A stretch of DNA of 64,000 nucleotides from Synechococcus sp. KORDI-100. GTDB lineage: Bacteria > Cyanobacteriota > Cyanobacteriia > PCC-6307 > Cyanobiaceae. This document shows positions 8,566 to 18,700 of the stretch, piece by piece (the first letter of the stretch is position 1; each line of letters starts with the position of its first letter). The notes below the pieces were generated by a model, which saw only the letters and a list, made by a program, of their open reading frames with translations, made no database searches and was not told the origin of the DNA. The DNA is taken from positions 1,612,001-1,676,000 of the forward strand of contig NZ_CP006269.1 in the NCBI RefSeq assembly GCF_000737535.1, in the 5' to 3' direction. The position numbers and the translations under genes were made by a program.

Positions 8566-9023
8566 TTAACTCTTTATATGTAAATAGTTCGTCAATGAAA
8601 AGCCTTCCGACATCTGATACCTCGGATTCAAAGTATTCTTATCAAGGAAGGCTTCAAAAGTGTTCTCTCTATCTACAGTCTTGAAATTGAAAGGCTTGAA
8701 GATAAGCTTACCTTTGGCTTTAGAATTTGAATATTTATCGGCAAGTTTTTCCGTGACTGATATTGCGTCGAATGGATTGAGCTGAACCTGGAATTGAGTG
8801 AAGGATTCATTGATTGCATTGATCACTCCATCAAGGTTGTAGTCGAAACCGGCATAGATCATATTTTCTTCCGGTTGAATCGCTAAAAATCCTTTTGGAA
8901 ATGATTTAAATTTCTTCCCTTTTAACTTGAAAGAACTCATCACAAACTGAGAGTTCATCGGATTAAAGCCACCAGGATCACCGCCAGTCACTTTTGCGAC
9001 AATTTTTTTGGGGTAAAAGCCAT
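8566..9023 (-). CDS. hypothetical protein with EF-hand-like loop, apparently frameshifted in a run of seven A
   Basis: I do not recognise the family. The uninterrupted frame can start at a GTG at 8991 (141 codons), but protein-like sequence continues upstream in the same frame (HGFYPKKIVAKVTGGDPGGF) up to a stop with no start codon. An ATG at 9023 lies in another frame and reads MAFTPKK. It joins the long frame if one base is added to the run of seven A at 9003-9009 (coding strand). The joined product would be about 151 residues: MAFTPKKIVAKVTGGDP and on. A calcium-loop-like segment, DYNLDGVINAIN, sits near residues 50-61 of the GTG form. No signal peptide or membrane helix. It lies just downstream of the giant RTX gene on the same strand, with the same AT-rich composition. 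Confidence 0.6.
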
Positions 9024-9716
9024 GAGGAATTTTTAATCAACTGAACTTAGCATCAATGGACAGCGGGCACACAAGCGGACAAGGCTGATGCAAGACTTTT
9101 GACGGCCCATTAGTGAGACAAGCAACTCCAAAGAACATTCTCTCGATGTTCAGTGATCAAACTCAACGTCGGCCGAACAGCTACAACAGCAAGAACCCAT
9201 GTTGATGACTGTGCTGTCTGGTCAGTGCAGACAATAATTGAACAAATCGCATGATCAATGTGTAAAAGATATCTCAAAGATAACGCTTCAATCAGTTCAA
9301 GAGATGATGAAGACGATCAAATGAGAGAGAGACGTCATTGAATGGTCCAGTTGGAATTTGGTGATGTCCATCTGGCCGGCAAATTGTATCAACTGATAAA
9401 ACTGGACAACCAAAAATCTGTTACTGAAAGAATAAGCATGGACAATACCCATAGATACATCAAGTATGCATTACTAAATAATACTTCAAATGCACATTGA
9501 CCCAATGAAACCGCCGAGCTCAGTGTTGGAGGAGTGATCATCAGTTCACTCAAGTTTGTGACAACAAAAATGCCATTCCATTGACAGTTTTATAAATCTA
9601 TCAACATGACAGTCTGAATATACATCTACAATAAACCTTTGCTCAATGGTTGCAATGCAATCCAAAGGTCAACTCATAAAATAATCGATCAATTGTCAAC
9701 AAAAACAATATAAATA
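9024..9716. other. gene-free AT-rich stretch downstream of the giant gene
   Basis: About 690 bases with no open frame that looks like protein on either strand. No clear hairpin plus U-run is seen after the giant gene stop at 9717. It may be decayed sequence or a long 3' region. Confidence 0.5.
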
Positions 9717-12700
9717 TCAATCAGTCTGATAAACAGGATAGAACTCCTTGAATGTGTTGAGATTCATATCGGCAATCAACGTGTTCAACCCATCGTCAGT
9801 GCGCAGCAATAGGTCTTGACAGATTTGCTCCAGTTCAAGGGATTCCTTGAAGCGAATTGGATCCAAAACCAACGTGTCTCCTTGAGACAGGTCGAAGTCG
9901 GTGATCACATCCCGCCCTCTCGACAAAGCAAACACATCGCTCCCGGTCCCCCCCGACAGTTGATCATGCCGACGGCCACCGTCCAGATAATCATTGTCGG
10001 GGCCGCCAAACAAACGGTCAACGCCTCCACCTCCAAACAACCGGTCCTCCTGACGACCACCTGTGAGACGGTCGTCACCACTGTTCCCGAAAAGCCTGTC
10101 GGAACCCCCGTCGCCCTGGAGTTGATCATTTTGCCGACCTCCATGGAGCCGGTCGGAGGCACGACCGCCGCGAAGGAAATCGGCTTGACGGCCACCCATC
10201 AAACGATCAGAGCCGCCATTGCCATGAAGGATGTCATTACCCTGGTTTCCACGAACACGATCGGCACCGGAGCCAGCAAGAACGTGATCGTCACCTTTGC
10301 CGGCAACAATCCGCTGCTCAAAGCCATCGCCGGAGATTCGATTGTTCTGGTCTGAGGCACGGAAACGAGTTGTGCCGTCAATGAGGAGAAGATCAATATG
10401 GTCTCCGACCAAGCGAGGACGTTCGTTATCCACAGAACCTGTGTCGATCAACAGTGCGGAGACAGTGGTCTCCGGGTCATCGCTGGACAGATCGATATTG
10501 ATCAAAGCATCATCATCTTTGACGCCTGAGAAATTCAGAGACTGCACATAAACGTTCGAATCGGGATCAAGAGAATTAAAGAAGCGGCGTATCGTCGGAT
10601 AATGCTCTCGACTGTCAGTGACATCAAAATCATTCAAAATTCTCTTGGCATTGGTTGTCGTTTGAGAACGACCAGGACCAGACGCGCTTAATGTGATCGA
10701 CTCTGGGAACGAAGCAGTTGCTGCCGTGTTGGCTCGGGAATTGAAAAGATCGCGATCCACCGTTTGAGAGGATGGACGCTGTGAATGAGTAGGGCGACCC
10801 TCATCAGCAGGGCCTTGTTTGGAACGTGATGTCTTGGCGTCCTGCCCCAAATCATTGACATAGTCACTGAATGCGGCGAGAGAATCCTCGTCAACACCGA
10901 ACTGTTCGAGGGCCCGCATCTGAGCGTCTGACACGTTGTTGTCAGACTGTTTCGATGCGGCAGTAGACAATTTTGAGATCATCTCCTTGTTAAACGCTTT
11001 GAAGTATTCAGTTTTTAAATCCTTGAAGGAGGAAGATTTGCCTGTGTTCTCAAGGAATGAACGATATGCAGCGTGCTGATCAGCTGCAAAGTCTGACAAT
11101 TGATCAATCGTCTCTTCGCCGACAGTGAATTTAATCTCGGCGTCGGTGATGGATTCAAGATCCTCAACAGACATCGCTGCGATGGCTTTACGGAAATCAG
11201 ATGAGGAAAACGTGCCAGGATTGGATTGATAATGAGCTTTTAGAGCACGTCCGAGTAGTTCGATAACCTCAATGCGCTGCTTGTTAAAATTATCTCCAAA
11301 GAATCCATCGACACGACGATCCAAAAGATTGATCATTTCACCGCCGAGCTGTGTCAGGAATGCATTGCTGGCAACAAGACGTTGATCATCAAGACTTGAC
11401 GGTTTGAGCTTTAATTGGTCAATATAATTACGCTGAGTAATGTCAATCTTTTTATCAATGCCAAAGATTGCTGGCATGGCATGGAAAAACGCAGAAAACG
11501 TTGATAGAGGCGAAATGGTTAGAGGCTCGTCTAAATGATCAGGTTTAAACTCAGCAATGAAGGGGAATTTCTGGCGTCCATCGGCAAATTTGTAACCGAG
11601 AGCGACAGCTGTAAGTTCTGCATTTTCGTTACTGTAAACGTCGCGAAAATCCGCACCATCACTTGTTGAAAGGTATAAATCATTAAATTTCTTGTCCACA
11701 TCATCTTCATACTGATAATCACCATCTTGATCCAAATATGTAATGCCATTGGAACTATCTGTAGGTGGACCATTGAGAACTTGGGCACTAACGCCACTGG
11801 AGCCACCGATTGCAAATTCGAACAATGGAACAGTTGCTAATCGTGATTCATACACTGTTGCCGTGAAGACCCTGACCAGGAAATCCACAGTGGCAGACAA
11901 ACCGCCGGTGAACTCAAACAACTCCAAAGGGTTATGAATACGTTCCTGAATTTCATGAGTCCTTATTCGTCCATCATCAGTGCCAGCAATTTCACCGACA
12001 TCCAACAAGTCAAGAGATGCGCCTGCTTCTAACCCACCAGTGACAGCGACATCAGCAACGAACGTACTTAACATCGGTCCTATGTTCATATTGGCTGTCA
12101 AACCAAATTCATCAATATCCTGATCGTCACTGTTGCGATCGGAAACATAGAAGCCGTCAAATGCTCGGTGCGCCTGATTCAGATCAAATGATGAATTCGC
12201 CCATTCACGCAGTCCGTGGGTGTCATATCCAAATCCAAAGGCTGCATCAGCAGTGAGCCCGCCACGGATCAGCCCCTGAAGAGGGCCCCAGATCGGAAAG
12301 CTCTGTTCAACTCCTGCCTCCATCGCCATATCGGGCATCGTCCAGGTGAATAAATCAACAGGTCGATCGAGTAAAAGATTGACCGCAGTAAATGGGTCGT
12401 CCAGCAAGGGAATATTGAAGCCAAGTTGATCCAATCGATTCATGATATTGCCGAACGTCGAACTACCTGAATCCGGTTCTGAGTCCGACGAATCATTCTG
12501 ATCGTCTGGAGTACCGCCACGTTGCGCCTGCTCTTGCGTGTCAGTGTTTAAATTGATGTCATCTGACGGACTATCTTTCGCATCTGGTATGACAGCATCT
12601 GCGTCGTCCGCACGAAAATCGCTAAGTTTATAATCTCCAAAATCTACATAAAAATTCTCTGATTCACTCACGCTACGAAGATCACGAACCAAACCTATCA

Positions 12701-15700
12701 CCGAATTCATCGTATTGAGGAATAGTTCAGTGGCTTCAAGGCCACGTAGAAGATTTCGCGCCCTCCGATTATTGGGAGACGATTGACTCATGAAATCGGC
12801 GAAGACAACTGCAAGCTCGATTGGCGATACCTGCCCATCACTATTCCTATCAAATTGGTCAGTCAGACCCATACGCCCGAAAATGAAAGTATCACCATTT
12901 AAAGCGTCATTTACGGGATAGATTGGTTTTAATAGTTCATCAACCTGGTTAACGATTGGGCGTGCCATATTGGTGATAAACGTTCCAAGATCAAGCCGAA
13001 TATTGTCAAAGTAGATATCTGTCTCCTTACTCTCATCATCGTCCGAATCGCTGCTGTCATCTAAGTTGTTATAGTTAAAGATCTCAAAACCAGAACTCAG
13101 ATCAAATTTTAAAGATGGAATAGCAGCTGAACCATTGACACTTGTTGTGACGCCAAAGGACATGGCAGCATCACCTGAAAACTGATATTGAAAAGCATCA
13201 ACAAGAGGCTGATCACCTCGAATCATCTCATTTAACGACAGTTGACCATCATTTCCCATTCCATTCTGATGGTTAAGATCCAAATCAAAACTGGCCGTAA
13301 GTTGAGTACCATCAACCATCGAATCGCCGATCGTCACATTGGGATTCACAGTGGGCTGATTCACTGCGTCCAACTGCATAAATCCAAGGCCTCCAGTTAA
13401 CTTGAATGCCTCTGACGAATCTGATTCCTGACTCAACTGTGTTGTTAGCGTTGCATTGACACTGGTCTTGTCTGGAGTGGTATCAATGTATGGTCCGGCT
13501 GAACTGGGGAAAACAATCGACAACTGGCTCTCGTAATCAAAGCTCGCGTCAACAGAGCCTCGACTTTGAAAATTGAAACCAGGAATGCCGAAGTCGAGAG
13601 GTAATGGAACACTCAGTAGCGAGTAATCATCACCAAAACCTACGTCAATGCGAATATCATCATTTTCTTGTACGACAGTAATCGGGATATCTACATCGCC
13701 AAGCAATGATTGAGCATCTCCCATCCCAGATACGATTAGAGATCTGATTTCATCTTGAACGATTTTTTCAACCCTCAAAGGAGTTAAAATCAATTCATCT
13801 TTAATTGATCGCAGCAGTCTTTCACCAAACTGTTGCATCGGATTATTGATACGACCAGCAAGACTGCCGAAGATTGGGAACGAAAGGTTATCAAGGGATT
13901 CTTGAAGCGTATCAAATGAGGAATGAAACACATCTGCTGTTTCACGTGGCAGCATAAAATCAACAACTTCGACAGCTTGTTCAGTAAATACAAAATGATT
14001 TGAATCATCAAGCTGATTTTGGCTACCAGAATTGTAATTTGAATCGTCACTTCTAAAGTTGAATTTCAGATTGGCTGGGTGGATGCCTGTAAAAGCCAGA
14101 TCCGAACGATCAAGCGTGCGACTTGGATCAGTTGAACTTCGAGGATTACCATCATCATCAAGAATGACAAATTCAGTGGGGTCATTCCGTTTTGAATTTG
14201 AATTTAAATTATCCTCTATGAGTTTATCGTTACGGGCACTAAACTTAAGTACTTGTGCAGTATTCCAATCTGAAGGTGTAAACGTTACCGAATGAAGTAC
14301 ATCACCACGTCCACGTCCTAATTGGAATCGATTGGCTATTGGCGCCTCAAGCAAATCAACAGTAACGTCTGACGTTGGCTGGGTCGCAAGGGCAAGAAGA
14401 AACTCCGACTGACCTCCATTTTCCTGAACCCTGGGGGTGCCGGATGTCATGACAACGATTCCGGCCTCATCGTTATCAATAAATTTGACAGTTGCTTGTT
14501 GATGGTTTTGATCAACTTGATATCCATCACCATCAAGAAGCTGAATCACAATTAAATTATCTTGTTCCTGATCAATCAGATTGTCGATGGGTACAGCAAA
14601 ACTTGTAGATTTTGAATCGCCACGTCCAATCTTCAGGCTCTGGGTAGTTGTTGTCGGTGATTGTGCAATGAGTTGCCGTAAATCTGCATCAGTGAGATTT
14701 GGTCCCAGCAATTCCTGAGTGGACGGATCAATCCTGACACTTGAAACTTGATAGTTCACCGCAAGATCCTGGTCCCCAGGCTTATTCGGTAGAGGAGCAT
14801 CAAGAGTGATGGCGAAGACACCTGGTTCCTGGTGCTCGGTGGCATCGAGCACAGCCTCTATAGAGGCTGTAGGCTCGTCGTCATCAATTAAATTGACCTC
14901 AATCGACTCCACATTTAAGCCATCAAAATCTGCATCATCTGAACTTGTTTGTATATCAATAAATTCTGTGGAGTCTCCTTCATAGAGTGCATCGTCAAAG
15001 GCTTTGACTTCAAGAATTTGAGAAACATCGTAATTCTCAGGCGTAAATGTTAATGTTTGGCCGACACCAACTGGATTTCCATTTAAATACAATTGGTCGC
15101 TGGAATTGAATGTAATGTCAACATCATTTTCCGGTTGAGCATCAAGACTGATATCAATAAATTCATTAGCGTTAAGTCCAAGACTTATTTGAGATAATTC
15201 TATATTGATAACAGGATTGTCGTTGTCTATTATTTTGTATGATTGATAGGGTATGTTTCGGGCTGTTGATGTATTCTCTCCACGTTCGTCATAAACGGGG
15301 TCATTGCTAACAATTCGGCTAAACACATTGCAAACCCGATCTCCATTCACAATGTCATCGTCTAAGGCTTCGATTAAAAGGCTCTGTGGTTGATCCCAAT
15401 TATCTGGTGTGAAAACAAGTGTTGTAAATTCATCGATATCATCATCGGTAACACTGCTGATGGTCAGGTCTGAGCAAGCGGCCTCAAAACTCATATAAAC
15501 GTTCGCCGACGGCTTGGTATCTAAAGTGATATCAAAACCATTGGTTGAGTCTCCTTCAACTACATTAATTGCTGTCTGCCCCTTAAGATCTTTAGCAGCT
15601 TTGCGATCTCCCTGATCGGATAAAGCCTTCGATTGGCGATTGTTCTCCGTACTATTGTTGTAGTTAATCTGGGCTTTCTGATTGTCTTTAATTGTAATTC

Positions 15701-18700
15701 GATTCGCAGGTCTTGGTTCAAAATTATATACTAAATTATTGGCACATTGAATATCTTCTAAATCAATATCCTGTAGTCCACGAACGAGCCTTGTCCGGAC
15801 GGTGCGCGTTTGGCCAGAGCGAAGACGTATATCCTCATCGAGGGCCAGCTGAAAGGGTTGACCGTCTTCATCAAGTTGAAAATCCAACCGGGTTCCTTTT
15901 TCAAGGAAAACGCCGCGCCGAATATTTGTCCGATTCAGCGTAATTTCAGTCCTGAAAAATTCGTCATCGTTCTTTTCTCGCGCCAATCGAACTGAACTGG
16001 AACGGTCTGGCGTTAACGTATTTAAGGTAAGTCCTACCTCTCGATCTTCCGCCTGTATCTCAGTACTGGTCTCTTGACCCAACAGTTCAGGTAAACGATT
16101 GAATTCTGAGGCTGAGATCTCAGAACGATCGTCGTCATCAAAACGAGATAACTCACCTCTTGCCCTTGCAACACCTGAAGAATTGCTGATATTGACGTCA
16201 TCTAAAAATTCAAAACTATAAACAGGATTGTCGTCATCAAAAAGGGTCATTTGATCACCCTCATTGAAAAGTCTTGAGATATTTTGATTTCTACGTCCTA
16301 CAACAGACACATCAAATAAATTATCGTCAGCATTAACTTCTACAAACTTAAAGAAAATTTCCTCGATATTACTATCGGTAACCGTCGGGAAGAGAGAAAA
16401 ACGTTGATCTGCTTGGACTGTCTCATCATCAGTGCGTGGAGCAAGCGAAAACGTTGCCTTATCATCTCCCTTTGGAATCACAACGTGATTAAAGGGATAC
16501 TGAAGAATCTGCTCAGGCGTAAACTCTCCAAACGTCGGTGTGCTGCCAACCACTTGTTGGTCTTCGTTATTCCAAGATAGTTTTGTTGTTGCTTGCTTAA
16601 CGCCTCGTTGTTGAGTACTTGTAAAAGCAATCGGAAGGAGTCCCTGTCTTAATTGAATTGGTGCTGAAAAATGCCCCAAGCTTGAATTGGCTGCCCCACT
16701 TCCCAGCATCTCTACAGACTGTCCATCAATCTGTAAGTTAAAATTATTGCCAAAATTTTCTAGCTTAAATGTGTAAGATCCACTCGTTGGTATCTCTACA
16801 AAACCATCAACTTCAATTGAATCGTTTTTGTCAATATCCCTAAAAAGCTCTGAAAAATCATTGATGGTGTCCTTCTGCTCTATACCATTCTGCTTCCTAA
16901 TACTTCGCGTTAGGCCAAGTTGTTGGGTAGCGGAACTAAATATGAAATCGTCCTGACGAAATGTTGATTGATCATCAGCAACAATATCAATTCTTACCAA
17001 CACATCGTCATGGGCCTTTTCGGTCAGTCGGACTTTATATTGGCGAGGTTGTCCACCTTCAACAATGGTTGAGCGTCCGCCCTGAATAAAAACTAATGGC
17101 GTATCGTCATTCCGAGATTCTTCGACAACAGCACCATCATTGACAGGCTCATCAACACTAGGATCGACGTTGATATGCTTAAAATTTAATTGGCGAGTTA
17201 AATTATTATATTTTTGATCATTGCTTGTAGCGATAAGATCAGCATTGATTGTACGATCTTCTCTGAATATTCCATCGACTTCTCCAGCAACGGAGATTTT
17301 TTTCCACTGATCATAATTATCCGGTGTAATAACAACGTTTTTGCGATCAAAGCGTAGTCGACCGTCGGATGCGATTTGATCAACATTAAGTTGGACTGTG
17401 ACATCATCACTTGGCCTTGAATTGAGCGTGATTTCAAATTCAGTTGTACTACCCTCCCGCACAAGTACGTCTTCGACCGCTATATTGAAATTGCCAATTG
17501 GTTGTTGCTTAACACCGCCGGATTGATTGTCGACTGCGATTAAAATTGATGGCTCAAGGTTCTGCTCAATTCTCAAAGACGATTTGCGGCGTGAACGCCG
17601 AATTGAGAAGTCACTCGTTTCGTTACGATGGACTTCCAGATCAAATCTTCGTACACCAGAAATCTGATCATCAGTATCGACTTCAACGGGTAGAAATGCG
17701 GACGATGTGCCTGCAAAGACAGTTACTTCAGATGGAAAGTTGTTAGATCCGCTATTGTTGACGTCTGTGAGACTGACCGGAACAACAATATCCTTTGTTG
17801 CTAATTTGCTTAATTTAAACTCAAATCCAGCTCGAGAATTACTACCTGGCTTACCATCCTGTGAAGACAATCTGAGCGTAGGAAGTTTTTCTTGAGCATC
17901 TGCGCCCTCTTTAATATTGATGTCGATATAACCTTCAAAGTCGTAGGGCGCTACTGACAACAATTGTTGTTCATCACTTCCTTCGATCACCAGTTGGAAA
18001 TCGTTTAAATGGCCGGACTCAATGCTTTCAATGGTGATCCGTTTATTTTTATTCCAATCTTGCTTGGGTACAGTGATTGTTTTTACAAGAGTAGCAGTCT
18101 CCGGGTTGTCATCAGCGGTGATTTTGAAGACCTCAATATTGACATCGTTAATGGGTTTTTCGCCAAGACGTACATCAAAACTCGCAGATTGATTACCACG
18201 AGCATCGAGTGTTCCACGAACTACATCGAGATGGCGTTTACCGCTTCTGTTTTGTGTGATAACAATCGGCGGGACCTCATGCACAGGAATCACATCAATG
18301 CTGAGTCCTAATCCGTTGAATCCGTTTTTAACGGTGAGACTTGTTGTTGGACGATCGTCATCTCCTCCATCGTCTGCAGTACTTGTGCTTGCTTGATCCG
18401 ACGCGTCGAGAACTGATGACTGATCTGTCTCGGACGTGCCTGCCGTAGTTTCGTCATCCATGGGCCTTAACAACGCACCTGTACGGCCAGTATTTGTTGA
18501 CCTGGAGGTGCTTGTTAATATGTTGAGTTTGCTGATCTCCTCAGAGTTAACATTTCCAAAGACAACAGGTTGAAATTGATCCCAGTTTTGACTGTTGAAG
18601 ACAAGGTCTTTGGATTTGCCATCTAACGTTAGATTGACATTCACAGTTTGGTTCTTTTTAGGCTTCCTTGCTAACATCAGAACAAAATCTAATTTGGCAT

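Noticed and set aside
9816-10355. 179-codon plus-strand frame over the RTX repeats
   Set aside because: Arises from the repetitive codons of the RTX array read backwards; no domain pattern of its own.
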